A DNA stretch of 64,000 nt, taken from positions 56,896-120,895 of the forward strand of contig NZ_JADWYU010000093.1 of NCBI RefSeq assembly GCF_016786325.1, in the 5' to 3' direction. This stretch comes from Frankia nepalensis. Lineage in GTDB: Bacteria; Actinomycetota; Actinomycetes; Frankiales; Frankiaceae. The translations under genes and the position numbers were made by a program. Positions 16,198 to 29,147 of the stretch are shown piece by piece. Below the pieces are notes generated by a model. It saw only the letters and a program-made list of their open reading frames with translations. It ran no database searches and was not told the origin of the DNA. Each line of letters begins with the position of its first letter. The stretch's first letter is position 1.

Positions 16198-17555
16198 GCA
16201 CCGACACGCGCACCCAGCCTTCAGGCCCCGGCCCGTACGAGGCCGGCTTCACCGAGTCCGGCGCGAACCGGGTCTACACCGTCACCGGTGGCGACTGGGA
16301 GCAGGTGCTTGGCGCCGGTGAGGAGGGCGCCGAGCGGATCGTCGTCAACATGGGCCCGCAGCACCCGTCCACCCACGGCGTGCTGCGTCTCGTCCTCGAC
16401 ATCGAGGGCGAGACGGTCCTCCAGACCAGGCTGGTCATCGGCTACCTGCACACCGGGATCGAGAAGAGCTGCGAGTTCCGCACCTGGACGCAGGCGGTCA
16501 CCTACCTGACCAGGGCCGACTACCTCTCGCCGCTGTACTCCGAGACGGCCTTCTGCCTGTCGGTGGAGCGGCTGCTGGGCATCACCGACCAGGTTCCCGA
16601 GCGGGCGACGGTCATCCGGGTGCTCGTGATGGAGCTGCAGCGGATCTCCTCGCACCTGGTGGGTCTGGCCACCTCGGGCATGGAGCTCGGCGCCACCACG
16701 GCGATGATCGTCGGTTTCCGCGAGCGCGAGAAGATCCTCGACCTGCTCGAGCTGATCACCGGCCTGCGGATGAACCACGCCTACGTCCGCCCCGGCGGGC
16801 TCGCCCAGGACCTCCCTGACGGCGCCGAGAAGGCGATCATGGAGTTCCTGGCCGACATGCCCGGGCGGATCAAGGAGTACCACCGGCTGCTGACCGGCCA
16901 GCCGATCTGGAAGAACCGGCTGATCGACGTCAACTACCTGGACGCGGCCTCCTGCCTCGCCCTGGGCGTCACCGGCCCGATCCTGCGGGCCGCTGGCCTG
17001 CCCTGGGACCTGCGCAAGACGATGCCGTACTGCGGCTACGAGACGTACGAGTTCGACGTCCCGACCGCGACCGAGGCCGACTCCTTCGCCCGCTACCTGG
17101 TGCGGCTGGAGGAGATGGGCGAGTCCCTGAAGATCGTCGAGCAGTGCCTGGACAAGCTGGCGAAGCTCGGCCCCGGCCCGGTCATGGTCGCGGACAAGAA
17201 GATCGCCTGGCCGGCGCAGCTGTCTGTCGGCTCGGACGGCATGGGCAACTCGCTCGACCACATCCGCAAGATCATGGGCACCTCGATGGAGGCCCTGATC
17301 CACCACTTCAAGCTGGTCACCGAGGGCTTCCGGGTGCCGCCGGGGCAGGTCTACACGGCCGTCGAGGCCCCGCGCGGCGAGCTCGGCTGCCACGTCGTCA
17401 GCGACGGCGGGACCAAGCCGTTCCGGGTGCACCTGCGCGACCCAAGCTTCGTCAACCTGCAGGCCGTGCCCGCGATGACCGAGGGCGGGCAGGTCGGCGA
17501 CGTGATCGTCGCGGTCGCCTCGGTCGACCCGGTGCTCGGGGGAGTTGATCGTTGA
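16194..17555 (+). CDS. nuoD: NADH-quinone oxidoreductase subunit D
   Basis: The 49-kDa peripheral subunit that forms the quinone pocket with NuoB. It has 453 residues with the signatures [19 protein letters not shown] near the start, GYLHTGIEK, and [16 protein letters not shown] near the end. An N-terminal tail of about 45 residues precedes the conserved part. The ATG overlaps the stop of the short bridging ORF, and its own TGA overlaps the ATG of nuoE by one base. Confidence 0.94.
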   Translation: MSTDTRTQPSGPGPYEAGFTESGANRVYTVTGGDWEQVLGAGEEGAERIVVNMGPQHPSTHGVLRLVLDIEGETVLQTRLVIGYLHTGIEKSCEFRTWTQAVTYLTRADYLSPLYSETAFCLSVERLLGITDQVPERATVIRVLVMELQRISSHLVGLATSGMELGATTAMIVGFREREKILDLLELITGLRMNHAYVRPGGLAQDLPDGAEKAIMEFLADMPGRIKEYHRLLTGQPIWKNRLIDVNYLDAASCLALGVTGPILRAAGLPWDLRKTMPYCGYETYEFDVPTATEADSFARYLVRLEEMGESLKIVEQCLDKLAKLGPGPVMVADKKIAWPAQLSVGSDGMGNSLDHIRKIMGTSMEALIHHFKLVTEGFRVPPGQVYTAVEAPRGELGCHVVSDGGTKPFRVHLRDPSFVNLQAVPAMTEGGQVGDVIVAVASVDPVLGGVDR

Positions 17556-18444
17556 TGACTGTTTCTCCTGAGGCCAGGTACGGGCCGGCCTCTCCTGAGG
17601 CCGGCAGCGGGCCGTTCACGGAGGAGATCCGGGCCGCGGCCCGCGAGATCGTCGCCCGCTACCCGGTGGGCCGGGAGCGCTCGGCGCTGCTGCCGATGCT
17701 GCACCTGGTCCAGTCCGCGCAGGGCTGCGTCACCACCGAGGGCGTCGACTTCTGCGCCAGGGAGCTCGGCCTCACGGCGGCGGAGGTCAGCGCGGTCGCG
17801 ACCTTCTACACGATGTACAAGCGGCACCCGGTGGGTGACTGGCTGGTCTCGGTGTGCACGAACCTGTCGTGCCGGCTGCTCGGCGGCGACGAGGTGTACG
17901 ACCGGCTCTCCAAGAAGCTCGGCGTCGGGCACGACCAGACGACCGCCGACGGCTCGATCACCCTCGAGCACGCCGAGTGCCTGGCGGCCTGCGACTACGC
18001 CCCGGTGATGACCGTCAACTACGAGTTCTACGACGGCGTGGACCCGGGCGCGGCCGAGGAGATCGTCGACGCGCTCGGGCGCGGCGAGCGGCCCACCCCG
18101 ACCCGCGGTGGCCCGCTGTGCACGTTCGCCGAGATCTCCCGGCAGCTGGCCGGCTTCGAGGACCCGCGGCCCGAGGGCATCGCGGGGACCGGCTTCCTGG
18201 AGCCGTCGGTGGCCGGTCTCACGGTCGCCGAGCAGGCGGGCTGGGACGGCGGGGTCGCGGGCGCCCAGGCGGCCGGCGGCCCGGCCGGCCCGGCGCCCGT
18301 GGGGGACGTGCTGCCGGACACGACGCCCGCGGACGGCGCCCGGTCCGGCGCCAGCCCGGCCGCTGGCGCCCCGACCAGCACACCGGCCGGTCCCGCCGCT
18401 TCGGCGACACCGGCCGGTCCTGCCGCTTCGCCGACAAAGGGGGC

Positions 18445-18448
<4 letters not shown>
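17555..18448 (+). CDS. nuoE: NADH-quinone oxidoreductase subunit E
   Basis: The 24-kDa subunit with the [2Fe-2S] cluster N1a in the NADH module. Ligands are C101 and C106 (VCTNLSC) and C142 and C146 (ECLAAC). The conserved domain ends near residue 190. A further 100 residues form an Ala/Gly/Pro-rich tail with repeated PAGPAAS units, as is common in actinobacterial NuoE. The ATG at 17555 overlaps the nuoD stop; a TTG just before is a less likely start. The stop overlaps the nuoF start as GTGA. Confidence 0.92.
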
Positions 18449-19776
<1,328 letters not shown>

Positions 19777-19778
19777 CC

Positions 19779-19820
19779 ATGGGAACCGTCACGATCATGA
19801 GAGCGCACGGAGCATCATGA
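19779..19820 (+). CDS. 13-residue ORF bridging nuoF and nuoG
   Basis: ATG two bases after the nuoF stop opens [13 protein letters not shown], ending in a TGA that overlaps the nuoG ATG. It is too short to judge as a protein. Together with the gaps at nuoC-nuoD and nuoK-nuoL it suggests that ribosomes are carried across each break by a short coupled frame. Confidence 0.25.
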   Translation: MGTVTIMRAHGAS

Positions 19821-22345
19821 CTGTCGCTACTGACGCCGCGGCCGGGCCGGGCGGGCCGCCCGCCCCGCCGCCCGACCACGTCACGCTGACCATCGACGGC
19901 CTGCCGGTCAGCGTGCCCAAGGGCACGCTGATCATCCGGGCCGCCGAGCAGCTCGGCATCGAGATCCCGCGGTTCTGCGACCACCCGCTGCTCGACCCGG
20001 TGGGTGCCTGCCGGCAGTGCATCGTCGAGGTGGAGGGCCAGCGCAAGCCGGTCGCCTCCTGCACGACGACGGTCACCGCCGACATGGTGGTGAAGACGCA
20101 GCTCACGTCGCCGGTGGCCGAGAAGGCCCAGGCCGGGACGATGGAGTTCCTGCTCCTCAACCACCCGCTGGACTGCCCGGTCTGCGACAAGGGCGGCGAG
20201 TGCCCGCTGCAGAACCAGGCGATGGCCAACGGCGGCAGCGAGTCGCGGTTCAAGGAGGAGAAGCGGACCTTCCCGAAGCCGCTCGCCATCTCCTCGGAGA
20301 TCCTGCTCGACCGGGAGCGCTGCGTCCTGTGCGCCCGCTGTACCCGGTTCTCGGCGCAGATCGCCGGTGACCCGTTCATCGACCTGTTCGAGCGGGGCAA
20401 CGACCAGCAGGTCGGCGTGGCGGCCGACGAGCCGTTCTCGTCCTACTTCTCCGGCAACACGGTGCAGATCTGCCCGGTCGGCGCGCTCACCAGCGCCGCC
20501 TACCGGTTCCGCGCCCGCCCGTTCGACCTGGTCTCCACGCCGACGGCCTGCGAGCACTGCGCGTCGGGCTGCTCGCTGCGCACCGACCACCGGCGCGGCA
20601 CCGTGATGCGCCGCCTGGCCGGCGACGACGGCGCGGTGAACGAGGAGTGGAACTGCGACAAGGGCCGGTTCGCTTTCACCTACGCGCGCCAGCCCGACCG
20701 GCTGACCACCCCGCTCATCCGCGACGACGCGACCGGTGAGCTGGTCGAGGCGAGCTGGAACGAGGCGCTCGAGTACGCCGCCAGGGGCCTGGCGGAGACC
20801 CGCGACCGGTACGGCGTCGGGGTGCTCGCCGGCGGGCGGCTCACCAGGGAGGACGCCTACGCCTACGCGAAGTTCGCCCGGCTGGCCCTGCGCACCAACG
20901 ACATCGACTTCCGTGCCCGGCCGCACTCGGCCGAGGAGGAGGCGTTCCTCGGGCACGCGGTCGCCGGTACCGGCATCGGCGTCACCTACGCCGACCTGGA
21001 GGCCGCCCCGACCGTCCTGCTCGTCGCCTTCGAGCCGGAGGAGGAGTCGCCGATCGTCTTCCTGCGGCTGCGCAAGGCGGTCCGCAAGCTCGGCACCGCC
21101 GTGTACGCGGTTGGCCCGGTCGCGACCAGGGCGCTCGGCAAGCTCGCCGGCACGCTGCTGCCGGTCGCGCCGGGCGGCGAGGCCGACCTGCTCGCCGGGC
21201 TCGCCGGCGGGCGCCCCGGCCCCGACGGCGAACTGGCCGGCGACGTCGCCGAGGCGCTGCGCAAGCCGGGTTCGGTCATCCTCGTCGGCGAGCGCGCCGC
21301 CGAGGCCCCCGGCGCGCTGACCGCCGTGCTGCGGCTCGCGGAGGCGACCGGCGCCGGGCTCGGCTGGGTGCCGCGCCGCGCCGGGGAGCGCGGCGCGCTC
21401 GCCGCCGGCGCCTTCCCGTCGCTGCTGCCCGGCGGCCGCCCGGTCGCGGACCCCACGGCCCGCGCCGAGATCGAGGCGGTCTGGGGGGCGGGCCTGCCCG
21501 GCGCGCCCGGCAGGAGCACCGCCGAGATCCTCTCCGCCGCGGCGCTGGAGGACGCGGGCCTCGACGGCCTGGTCGTCGCCGGCGTCGACGTCGAGGACCT
21601 GCCCGACCCGGCCGCCGCCCTGGCGGCGCTGTCGACGGTGCCGTTCCTGGTGTCCCTGGAGATCCGCCGCTCGGCCATCGCCGAGGTGGCCGACGTGGTG
21701 TTCCCGGTCGCGCCGGTCGCCGAGAAGGTGGGCTCGTTCGTCGACTGGGAGGGCCGGCTGCGCCCGTTCCAGCGGGCGCTGGAGACCTCCGCGCTGCCGG
21801 ACCTGCGCGTGCTGCACCTGCTCGCCGCCCGGCTGGGTGTCGACCTGGGCGTCGGCGACGCCGGCGCCGCGGCCCGCGAGCTCGCCGCGCTCGGCCGGGC
21901 CGGCGCCGCGGTCACCCGCGTGCCGGCCCCGGCGGTCGCCGCGACCGGGCCGGTCACCCCGCCCGCCGGGCACGCGCTGCTCGCCAGCTGGCACCAGCTC
22001 ATCGACGACGGCGCGCTGCAGGCCGGCGAGCCCTACCTCGCCGGCACCGCCCGCCCGGCGCGGGCGCTGCTCTCGGCGGCCACCGCCGCCGAGATCGGCG
22101 CGGTCGAGGGCGGCCTGGTGACCGTCAGCACCGACCGCGGGACCGTGACCCTCCCGCTGGAGATCGCCGTCCTGCCCGACCGGGTGGTCTGGGTGCCCAC
22201 GCACTCGCCCGGCTCGCACGTCCGCCGGGCGCTCGCCGGCGCCACCGGCGGGCTCGTCCGGATCGCGGCCCAGGCACTGGACGCCCCGGTGCCCGCGCCC
22301 GCCACGCCGGCCCCGGCCGAGGCCACCACCGGAGGTGCGCGATGA
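19817..22345 (+). CDS. nuoG: NADH-quinone oxidoreductase subunit G
   Basis: The largest peripheral subunit, 842 residues, carrying several iron-sulfur clusters. In order: the [2Fe-2S] site ([15 protein letters not shown] and a following Cys), the His-Cys3 site [17 protein letters not shown], the ferredoxin-like CVLCARC with ICPVGAL, and an extra CEHCASGC with NCDKG that matches the optional N7 cluster. The rest is a molybdopterin-oxidoreductase-like domain without an active centre. Beyond about residue 480 the sequence is Ala/Gly-rich and divergent. The stop overlaps the nuoH start. Confidence 0.93.
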   Translation: MTVATDAAAGPGGPPAPPPDHVTLTIDGLPVSVPKGTLIIRAAEQLGIEIPRFCDHPLLDPVGACRQCIVEVEGQRKPVASCTTTVTADMVVKTQLTSPVAEKAQAGTMEFLLLNHPLDCPVCDKGGECPLQNQAMANGGSESRFKEEKRTFPKPLAISSEILLDRERCVLCARCTRFSAQIAGDPFIDLFERGNDQQVGVAADEPFSSYFSGNTVQICPVGALTSAAYRFRARPFDLVSTPTACEHCASGCSLRTDHRRGTVMRRLAGDDGAVNEEWNCDKGRFAFTYARQPDRLTTPLIRDDATGELVEASWNEALEYAARGLAETRDRYGVGVLAGGRLTREDAYAYAKFARLALRTNDIDFRARPHSAEEEAFLGHAVAGTGIGVTYADLEAAPTVLLVAFEPEEESPIVFLRLRKAVRKLGTAVYAVGPVATRALGKLAGTLLPVAPGGEADLLAGLAGGRPGPDGELAGDVAEALRKPGSVILVGERAAEAPGALTAVLRLAEATGAGLGWVPRRAGERGALAAGAFPSLLPGGRPVADPTARAEIEAVWGAGLPGAPGRSTAEILSAAALEDAGLDGLVVAGVDVEDLPDPAAALAALSTVPFLVSLEIRRSAIAEVADVVFPVAPVAEKVGSFVDWEGRLRPFQRALETSALPDLRVLHLLAARLGVDLGVGDAGAAARELAALGRAGAAVTRVPAPAVAATGPVTPPAGHALLASWHQLIDDGALQAGEPYLAGTARPARALLSAATAAEIGAVEGGLVTVSTDRGTVTLPLEIAVLPDRVVWVPTHSPGSHVRRALAGATGGLVRIAAQALDAPVPAPATPAPAEATTGGAR

Positions 22346-23658
22346 CCGGCTCGGCCAGCACCACCGTGCTGCTCGCCGCGGGCAGCGCCGACCCCGACCT
22401 GACCAGGTTCGGCTCGGACCCGTTCTGGCTCGTCCTCATCAAGGGTGTCGCGGTGTTCGCGTTCCTGATGGTGATGACGCTGTTCGGCATCGTGTTCGAG
22501 CGCAAGGTCGTCGCCCGGATGCAGGTCCGGCTCGGCCCGAACCGGCACGGGCCGAAGGGCTGGCTGCAGAGCCTCTTCGACGGCGTCAAGCTGATGCTGA
22601 AGGAGGACATCATCCCGGCGCTGGCCGACCGGCCGGTGTTCCTCCTCGCGCCGCTGGTGTCCGTCATCCCAGCGCTCATCGCGTTCGCCGTCATCCCGTT
22701 CGGGCCCGAGGTCTCGATCTTCGGCCACCACACCACGCTGCAGCTCGCCGACCTGCCGGTCGGCGTGCTCTACCTGCTGTCGGCCGCCTCGCTCGGGGTG
22801 TACGGGCTGATCCTGTCCGGCTGGTCGAGCGGGTCGACGTACCCGCTGCTCGGCTCGCTGCGCTCGGCCGCCCAGATCATCTCGTACGAGATCGCGATGG
22901 GCCTGGCGTTCGTCGCGGTGTTCATGTACTCCGGGACGCTGTCGACCTCGGGCATCGTCGAGTCGCAGGCCGACTGGTGGTACATCGCGCTGTTCCCGTC
23001 GTTCGTGATCTACGCGATCTCGATGGTCGGCGAGACGAACCGCACGCCGTTCGACCTGCCAGAGGCCGAGGGCGAGCTGGTCGGTGGCTTCCTCACCGAG
23101 TACAGCTCGATCAAGTTCGCCTTCTTCTACCTCGCCGAGTACGTCAACCTGGTCACCGTCTCGGCCATCATGACGACGTTGTTCCTCGGTGGCTGGCAGC
23201 CGCCGCCCATCCCGGGGCTGTCCGGGCTGGACCACGGCTGGGTGCCGCTGATCTGGTTCCTGATCAAGCTGCTGGCGGTCATGTTCTTCTTCGTGTGGCT
23301 GCGGGGCACCCTGCCGCGGCTGCGCTACGACCAGTTCATGAGCTTCGGCTGGAAGATCCTGATCCCCACCGGCCTGGTCTGGGTGCTGTTCATCGCCGCG
23401 CTGCGGACCATGCGGGACAACGACACCGCCGGTCTGCGGCCCTGGCTGATCGGCATCGCCGTCATCCTCGGCCTGTTCGTCGTCGCGGAGTTCGCGCTGG
23501 GGGGCCGCCGCTCCACGGACGACGAGGACGACGAGGACGATCCGTACGCCCAGGCGCCGCCGAGCCTCGACCGCATCCCGTGGCCGCCGCCGGCGGAGTC
23601 GGGCGCGGCCAACCCGGCGGTCATCCCGGCCGGCCCACGTCAGCGTCAGGAGAGCTGA
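22342..23658 (+). CDS. nuoH: NADH-quinone oxidoreductase subunit H
   Basis: The membrane subunit that closes the quinone chamber and links to the proton channel. It has 438 residues with about eight predicted spans, with signatures [18 protein letters not shown], the [20 protein letters not shown] loop, and a conserved segment near [17 protein letters not shown]. The C-terminal 60 residues are acidic and Pro-rich and lie after the last span. The ATG overlaps the nuoG stop as ATGA. Confidence 0.94.
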   Translation: MTGSASTTVLLAAGSADPDLTRFGSDPFWLVLIKGVAVFAFLMVMTLFGIVFERKVVARMQVRLGPNRHGPKGWLQSLFDGVKLMLKEDIIPALADRPVFLLAPLVSVIPALIAFAVIPFGPEVSIFGHHTTLQLADLPVGVLYLLSAASLGVYGLILSGWSSGSTYPLLGSLRSAAQIISYEIAMGLAFVAVFMYSGTLSTSGIVESQADWWYIALFPSFVIYAISMVGETNRTPFDLPEAEGELVGGFLTEYSSIKFAFFYLAEYVNLVTVSAIMTTLFLGGWQPPPIPGLSGLDHGWVPLIWFLIKLLAVMFFFVWLRGTLPRLRYDQFMSFGWKILIPTGLVWVLFIAALRTMRDNDTAGLRPWLIGIAVILGLFVVAEFALGGRRSTDDEDDEDDPYAQAPPSLDRIPWPPPAESGAANPAVIPAGPRQRQES

Positions 23659-23661
23659 ACC

Positions 23662-24219
23662 ATGGGAGCCTTCGATTTCTTCAAGGGCTTCGGCCTCACC
23701 TTCGGCAACATGTTCCGCAAGCCGGTCACCGAGTCGTACCCGGAAGAGAAGAAGCCGACCGCGCCGCGTTTCCACGGCCGGCACCAGCTCAACCGGCACC
23801 CGGACGGGCTGGAGAAGTGCATCGGCTGTGAGCTGTGCGCCTGGGCGTGTCCGGCGGACGCGATCTACGTCGAGGGCGCGGACAACACCGAGGAGGAGCG
23901 CTTCTCGCCCGGGGAGCGCTACGGCAGCGTCTACCAGATCAACTACCTGCGCTGCATCCTGTGCGGGCTGTGCATCGAGGCGTGCCCGACCAGGGCGCTG
24001 ACGATGTCGAACGAGTACGAGCTCGCCGACGACAGCCGCGCGGACCTGATCTTCACCAAGGAGCAGCTGCTCGCGCCGCTGAAGGAGGGGATGGTGGCCC
24101 CGCCCCACCAGATGTTCCTCGGCGAGACGGAGACGGACTACTACCGCTGGGACCCGAACACCCCGCTGCCCGCCTTCCAGGAGCTGGCGCGCGGCGGCGG
24201 GTCCGGTTCGGAGCACTGA
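23662..24219 (+). CDS. nuoI: NADH-quinone oxidoreductase subunit I, two [4Fe-4S]
   Basis: Holds clusters N6a and N6b between NuoG and NuoB. Two ferredoxin motifs are complete: C53, C56, C59 with C63, and C98, C101, C104 with C108. It has 185 residues with an amphipathic N-terminus that contacts the membrane arm. It starts 3 bases after the nuoH stop and its own stop overlaps the nuoJ start. Confidence 0.94.
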   Translation: MGAFDFFKGFGLTFGNMFRKPVTESYPEEKKPTAPRFHGRHQLNRHPDGLEKCIGCELCAWACPADAIYVEGADNTEEERFSPGERYGSVYQINYLRCILCGLCIEACPTRALTMSNEYELADDSRADLIFTKEQLLAPLKEGMVAPPHQMFLGETETDYYRWDPNTPLPAFQELARGGGSGSEH

Positions 24220-25073
24220 TGGACCCGCTTCTGCTCGCGGCGACCGCGCCGATCACCAGCACGTCCACCGGCGAGGCGCTGACCTTCTGGATCATCGCCC
24301 CGATCGCGGTGATCGGCGCGCTCGGCATGGTGCTGGCGCGCAGCGCCGTGCACGGTGCGCTCATGCTGGTCGCCAACCTTTTCTGTGTGGCCGTCTGCTA
24401 CCTGCTCCAGGACGCCCCGTTCCTCGGCTTCGTGCAGATCGTGGTCTACACCGGCGCGATCATGGTGCTGTTCCTGTTCGTGCTGATGCTGATCGGCGTC
24501 GACTCGACCGAGTCGCTGGTCGAGACGCTGCGCGGGCAGCGGCTCGCGGCGGCGGTGCTCGGCCTCGGGTTCGCCGGCCTGCTGGTCTTCCCGCTCGGGA
24601 AGGTCATCAAGGACCAGCCGGCGGCGGGCCTGGAGGCGGTGAACCAGGCCGGCGGCGGCAACATCCACTCCATCGCCCGGCTGCTGTTCACGGACTATGT
24701 CTTCGCGTTCGAGGCCGTGTCCGCGCTGCTGGTCATCGCGGCGGTCGGCGCGATGGTCCTCGGCCACCGCGAGCGGACCGGGCCGAAGCCGTCGCAGAAG
24801 GAGACCCTGCGCAAGCGGATCGCCGACGGCGGGGTGCTCACCCCGCTGCCCGGCCCCGGTGTGTACGCGCGAGCCGACTCTGCCGACCAGCAGCCGGCGC
24901 TGCCCGGCGCGGGCCGCGGCCTCACGGGCGGCGCCCCGGCGCCGCTGGAGCCGGGTGGCGGGTCGCCCGCGGGTGACGGCGCTGGCGAGACCGGTGACGC
25001 CGACGGCGACGACCCGCCCGGCGCGACGGACGGATCGGCGCCGGTCGGCGCCGGGAAGGGGAGCGGGCTGTGA
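24219..25073 (+). CDS. nuoJ: NADH-quinone oxidoreductase subunit J
   Basis: A membrane subunit with about five spans, including the conserved [20 protein letters not shown] segment of the third span. The spans end near residue 190. About 95 further residues are Gly/Ala/Asp-rich and probably disordered in the cytoplasm. The 284-residue length is like that of other actinobacterial NuoJ proteins. The ATG overlaps the nuoI stop by one base and the stop overlaps the nuoK GTG. Confidence 0.92.
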   Translation: MDPLLLAATAPITSTSTGEALTFWIIAPIAVIGALGMVLARSAVHGALMLVANLFCVAVCYLLQDAPFLGFVQIVVYTGAIMVLFLFVLMLIGVDSTESLVETLRGQRLAAAVLGLGFAGLLVFPLGKVIKDQPAAGLEAVNQAGGGNIHSIARLLFTDYVFAFEAVSALLVIAAVGAMVLGHRERTGPKPSQKETLRKRIADGGVLTPLPGPGVYARADSADQQPALPGAGRGLTGGAPAPLEPGGGSPAGDGAGETGDADGDDPPGATDGSAPVGAGKGSGL

Positions 25074-25369
25074 ACCCGGCGAACTACCTGGTGCTGTCCG
25101 GGCTGCTGTTCGCGATCGGCTCGGTCGGGGTGCTGGTCCGGCGCAACGCGATCGTCGTGTTCATGTGCGTCGAGCTGATGCTCAACGCGGTGAACCTGTC
25201 GCTGGTCACCTTCTCCCGGATCCACGGCAACCTCGAGGGCCAGGTCATCGCGTTCTTCGTGATGGTGGTGGCGGCCGCCGAGGTCGTCATCGGCCTGGCG
25301 ATCATCTTGACGATCTTCCGGACCCGTCGCTCCGCGTCGATCGACGACGTGAACCTGCTGAAGTACTGA
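25070..25369 (+). CDS. nuoK: NADH-quinone oxidoreductase subunit K
   Basis: A 99-residue subunit with three spans. The two membrane glutamates typical of the family are in [12 protein letters not shown] and [12 protein letters not shown]. The GTG start overlaps the nuoJ stop. It ends 192 bp before nuoL, the largest gap in the operon. Confidence 0.94.
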   Translation: MNPANYLVLSGLLFAIGSVGVLVRRNAIVVFMCVELMLNAVNLSLVTFSRIHGNLEGQVIAFFVMVVAAAEVVIGLAIILTIFRTRRSASIDDVNLLKY

Positions 25370-25385
25370 GACGCCTCACGGGCCG

Positions 25386-25565
25386 ATGGACGCATGGCTG
25401 CCTGACGGCCAGAGCGCCGGCCCGCTAGCGAGAACGGACGACACTGCAGTGACGCTGGAAGCGAGCGCGACGCCGCCGCACGCGATGGCGACGCCACTGG
25501 ACCCGCCGATGGACCCGCCCACCGACGGCGCCGTGGTGTCCTACCTGTTGGCCGGTGCGCGATGA
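25386..25565 (+). CDS. short ORF between nuoK and nuoL (up to 59 aa)
   Basis: ATG 25386 opens a 59-codon frame; GTG 25449 in the same frame would give 38 residues. The TGA overlaps the nuoL ATG as ATGA, the same coupling seen for nearly all nuo genes. Third positions are mostly G or C, as in real genes here. The peptide is Pro-rich in the middle ([16 protein letters not shown]) and has no known motif. It may be a real small protein or a translated spacer that carries ribosomes to nuoL. Confidence 0.4.
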   Translation: MDAWLPDGQSAGPLARTDDTAVTLEASATPPHAMATPLDPPMDPPTDGAVVSYLLAGAR

Positions 25566-27592
25566 GCGCGGGCCTTCCCACGGTGCTGGCCGCCGCGACC
25601 CCGGAGCACGGTGGCCCGGTCCACTACGCCGCCGCCAGCGGTGCGTTCTCGCTGACGTGGCTGCTGATCGTGCTGCCGCTGGCCGGCGCGGCGGTGCTGC
25701 TGCTCGGTGGCCGCCGCACCGACCGCTTCGGCCACATCGTGGGCACCCTGGCGGCCGCGGCGAGCTTCGTCGTCGGCCTAGTGGTGTTCTTCGCCCTGGT
25801 GGGCAAGAACGGCGATGAGCGGGCCTTCTCGCAGCACCTGTTCGCCTGGGTGCCGGTCAACGACTTCCAGGTGGACGTCGGCCTGCTGGTCGACCAGCTC
25901 TCCATCGTCTTCGTGCTGCTGATCACGGGTGTGGGCACGCTGATCCACATCTACTCGATCGGCTACATGGCGCACGACCCGAACCGGCGGAAGTTCTTCG
26001 CCTACATGAACCTGTTCCTCGCCTCCATGCTGCTGCTGGTGCTGGGGAACAACTTCCTGGTTCTTTACGCCGGGTGGGAGCTCGTCGGCCTCTCGTCCTT
26101 CCTGCTCATCAAGTTCTGGGAGTACAAGCCGGCGGCGGCCACGGCCGCGAACAAGGCGTTCTACATGAACCGGGTCGGCGACGTCGGCCTGGCACTGGCG
26201 ATCATGTTCATGTTCGCCACCCTGGGTTCCACCAACTACGACGACGTGTTCACGGCGGCCGCCGGCGGCGTCCTCGGCTACGGGATCCTCACCGCGATCG
26301 CGCTGCTCCTGCTGCTCGGCGCCTGTGGCAAGTCCGGCCAGTTCCCGCTGCAGGCCTGGCTCCCGGACGCGATGGAGGGCCCGACCCCGATCTCGGCGCT
26401 GATCCACGCGGCGACGATGGTCACCGCCGGCGTCTACCTGATCGCCCGGGCGGCCCCGATCTTCAACGAGACGCAGGCCGCCCGCACGGTGGTCCTCATC
26501 ATCGGCGCGGTCACGCTGGTGATCGGGTGCGTCATCGGCTGCGCGTACGACGACATCAAGAAGGTGCTCGCCTACTCGACGGTCAGCCAGATCGGCTACA
26601 TGTTCCTCGCCGTCGGGCTCGGGCCGGCGGGCTACGCCCTCGGTATCGCCCATCTGCTCGCGCACGGCTTCTTCAAGGCTGGCCTGTTCCTCGGCTCCGG
26701 CTCGGTCATCCACGCGATGAAGGACGAGCAGGACATGCGCAAGTACGGCGGCCTCTGGAAGTACATGAAGGTCACCTGGGTGACCTTCGGGCTCGGCTAC
26801 CTGGCCATCATCGGCCTCCCGCCGTTCTCCGGGTTCTTCACCAAGGACAAGATCATCGAGACGGCGTTCGCCAAGGGCGGGACGTCCGGCACCATCTACG
26901 GCCTCGTGGCGCTGCTCGGCGCCGGGATCACCGCGTTCTACATGACCCGGCTGTTCCTGATGACCTTCCACGGCAAGCCGCGCTGGGAGTCGACCTCCCG
27001 GATCGGCTCCGCCGATCCGGCAGGGACCCCGGAGGGCGAGAACGCCCAGCACCCGCACGAGTCGCCGGCCACGATGACGCTCCCGATGATCGTGCTCGCG
27101 GTCGGCTCGGTCGCCGCCGGCGCGCTGTTCATCGTCGGCGGCACCCTGTCGGACTTCCTCGCCCCGGTGCTCGGCCACCACGCCGGCGAGCACCACGGGC
27201 TCGACCCGTGGGTCGTCACCCTGCTCACGCTGGTGGTCAGCGTCGGCGGCCTCGCCGGCGCGTTCCTGCGCTACCAGGTGCGCCCCGTGGCGGCGGTCGC
27301 CCCGACGGACGCGGAGGTCAGCCCGCTGACCGTCGCCGCCCGGCACGACCTGTACGCGAACACCTTCAACGAGGCCGCGTTCATGATCCCGGGCAACTAC
27401 CTGACCCGGTTCCTCGTCTGGTTCGACAAGATCATCGTCGACGGCCTGGTGGGCGGGACCGCGGCGGCCATCGGCGGCCTGTCCGGCCGGCTGCGCCGCA
27501 CCCAGACCGGCTACGTCCGGACCTACGCACTGTCGATGTTGGGAGGCACGATCCTCGTGATCGGGGCCCTGCTGCTGGTGAGGGTGGGCTGA
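25562..27592 (+). CDS. nuoL: NADH-quinone oxidoreductase subunit L, antiporter-like
   Basis: The distal proton-pumping subunit, 676 residues with about sixteen spans and the long lateral helix at the C-terminus. The antiporter-like core is clear: [16 protein letters not shown] with the key Glu, the [20 protein letters not shown] stretch with its Lys, and [15 protein letters not shown]. The loop near residue 480 is enlarged and His-rich. The ATG overlaps the preceding short ORF. One base separates its stop from the nuoM start. Confidence 0.94.
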   Translation: MSAGLPTVLAAATPEHGGPVHYAAASGAFSLTWLLIVLPLAGAAVLLLGGRRTDRFGHIVGTLAAAASFVVGLVVFFALVGKNGDERAFSQHLFAWVPVNDFQVDVGLLVDQLSIVFVLLITGVGTLIHIYSIGYMAHDPNRRKFFAYMNLFLASMLLLVLGNNFLVLYAGWELVGLSSFLLIKFWEYKPAAATAANKAFYMNRVGDVGLALAIMFMFATLGSTNYDDVFTAAAGGVLGYGILTAIALLLLLGACGKSGQFPLQAWLPDAMEGPTPISALIHAATMVTAGVYLIARAAPIFNETQAARTVVLIIGAVTLVIGCVIGCAYDDIKKVLAYSTVSQIGYMFLAVGLGPAGYALGIAHLLAHGFFKAGLFLGSGSVIHAMKDEQDMRKYGGLWKYMKVTWVTFGLGYLAIIGLPPFSGFFTKDKIIETAFAKGGTSGTIYGLVALLGAGITAFYMTRLFLMTFHGKPRWESTSRIGSADPAGTPEGENAQHPHESPATMTLPMIVLAVGSVAAGALFIVGGTLSDFLAPVLGHHAGEHHGLDPWVVTLLTLVVSVGGLAGAFLRYQVRPVAAVAPTDAEVSPLTVAARHDLYANTFNEAAFMIPGNYLTRFLVWFDKIIVDGLVGGTAAAIGGLSGRLRRTQTGYVRTYALSMLGGTILVIGALLLVRVG

Positions 27593-27593
27593 C

Positions 27594-29147
27594 GTGAACA
27601 CCGCTCCCTGGCTGACGATCCTGCTGATCGTGCCCATCGCGGGCGCGATCGTGGTGGCGCTGCTGCCCAAGCGGGCGGGCCTGCTCGCCAAGCAGGCGAC
27701 GCTGGCCATCACGATCGCCGAGCTCGTGATCGCGGTGCTCGCCACGATCGCCTACGAGCCGGAGACACCCGGCTTCCAGTTCGCCCAGAGCTACGACTGG
27801 ATCAAGCAGTTCGGCGTCTCGTACTCGGTCGGCGCGGACGGCATCTCGATCGTGCTGATCCTGCTGGCCACGCTGCTGGTGCCGGTCGTCGTGCTGGCCT
27901 CCTGGCACGAGTCCGAGCAGGGCAAGCGCAGCGTCCCCGCGTTCTTCGCGCTGCTGCTCGCGCTGGAAGCCGGCATGGTCGGCGTGTTCGCCGCCACCGA
28001 CGTCTTCCTGTTCTACGTGTTCTTCGAGGCGATGCTCATCCCGATGTACTTCCTGATCGGGAGCTACGGGTCGCCGAACGAGCAGAAGCAGCGGTCGTAC
28101 GCCGCGGTCAAGTTCCTGCTCTACAGCCTGTTCGGCGGGCTGCTGATGCTCGCCGCGGTCATCGGCCTCTACGTCGTCTCGGCGAACGCGCTGGGCACCG
28201 GCACGTTCGACTTCGCGGCGCTGCGGCAGATGGACATCGACGAGGACACCCAGAAGTGGCTGTTCCTCGGCTTCTTCCTCGCCTTCGCCATCAAGGCGCC
28301 GCTGTTCCCGTTCCACACCTGGCTGCCGGACGCCGGTGCCCAGGCGCCGACCGGCGGCGCGGTGCTGCTCGTCGGCGTGCTCGACAAGGTCGGCACCTTC
28401 GGCCTGATCCGCTACTGCATCCCGCTGTTCCCGGACGCGGCGGACTACTTCGCCCCACTGGTGCTCGCGCTCGCGGTCATCGGCATCTTCTACGGCGCGC
28501 TGCTCGCGATCGGGCAGCGTGACATGAAGCGGCTGGTCTCCTACACCTCGCTCGCGCACTTCGGGTTCATCGCCCTGGGCTGCTTCGCCTTCACCTCACA
28601 GGCCGGCACCGGCGCGGTGCTCTACATGGTCAACCACGGCCTGTCGACCGGCCTGCTGTTCCTGGTGGTCGGTTTCCTGGTCGCCCGCCGGGGCAGCCGG
28701 GACGTCGACGCCTACGGCGGCATGGCGAAGGTCACCCCGGTGCTGGCCGGGGTGTTCCTGATCGCCGGGCTCTCCTCGCTCGCGCTGCCCGGTCTGAACA
28801 GCTTCGTCTCCGAGTTCCTCGTCCTGGTCGGCACGTTCACCGAGTACCGGGCGCTCGCGATCGTCGCTACCTGCGGCATCGTGCTGGCGGCCATCTACGT
28901 GCTGCAGCTGTACAAGCGGACGATGACGGGCCCGATCGTCCACGAGGAGAACAAGCTGGTCGTCGACCTGTCCGTCCGCGAGAAGCTCGTGGTCGCGCCG
29001 GTCGTCGCACTGATCATCGCGCTCGGGATCTACCCGAAGCCGTTGATCGACATCATCCGCCCGTCGGTCACGGCCACGTTCAGCGACGTTGGCCACCACG
29101 ACCCGGCGCCGACCGCCGAGGTCGCCCACAACGGAGGCCACTCGTGA
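27594..29147 (+). CDS. nuoM: NADH-quinone oxidoreductase subunit M, antiporter-like
   Basis: A proton-pumping membrane subunit of 517 residues. The conserved Glu region is FYVFFEAMLIPMYFLIG, the Lys-bearing span FAIKAPLFPFHTWLPDAGAQ, and MKRLVSYTSLAHFGFI follows. It starts on GTG one base after the nuoL stop and the stop overlaps the nuoN GTG. The tail after the last span is short and His-rich. Confidence 0.94.
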   Translation: MNTAPWLTILLIVPIAGAIVVALLPKRAGLLAKQATLAITIAELVIAVLATIAYEPETPGFQFAQSYDWIKQFGVSYSVGADGISIVLILLATLLVPVVVLASWHESEQGKRSVPAFFALLLALEAGMVGVFAATDVFLFYVFFEAMLIPMYFLIGSYGSPNEQKQRSYAAVKFLLYSLFGGLLMLAAVIGLYVVSANALGTGTFDFAALRQMDIDEDTQKWLFLGFFLAFAIKAPLFPFHTWLPDAGAQAPTGGAVLLVGVLDKVGTFGLIRYCIPLFPDAADYFAPLVLALAVIGIFYGALLAIGQRDMKRLVSYTSLAHFGFIALGCFAFTSQAGTGAVLYMVNHGLSTGLLFLVVGFLVARRGSRDVDAYGGMAKVTPVLAGVFLIAGLSSLALPGLNSFVSEFLVLVGTFTEYRALAIVATCGIVLAAIYVLQLYKRTMTGPIVHEENKLVVDLSVREKLVVAPVVALIIALGIYPKPLIDIIRPSVTATFSDVGHHDPAPTAEVAHNGGHS

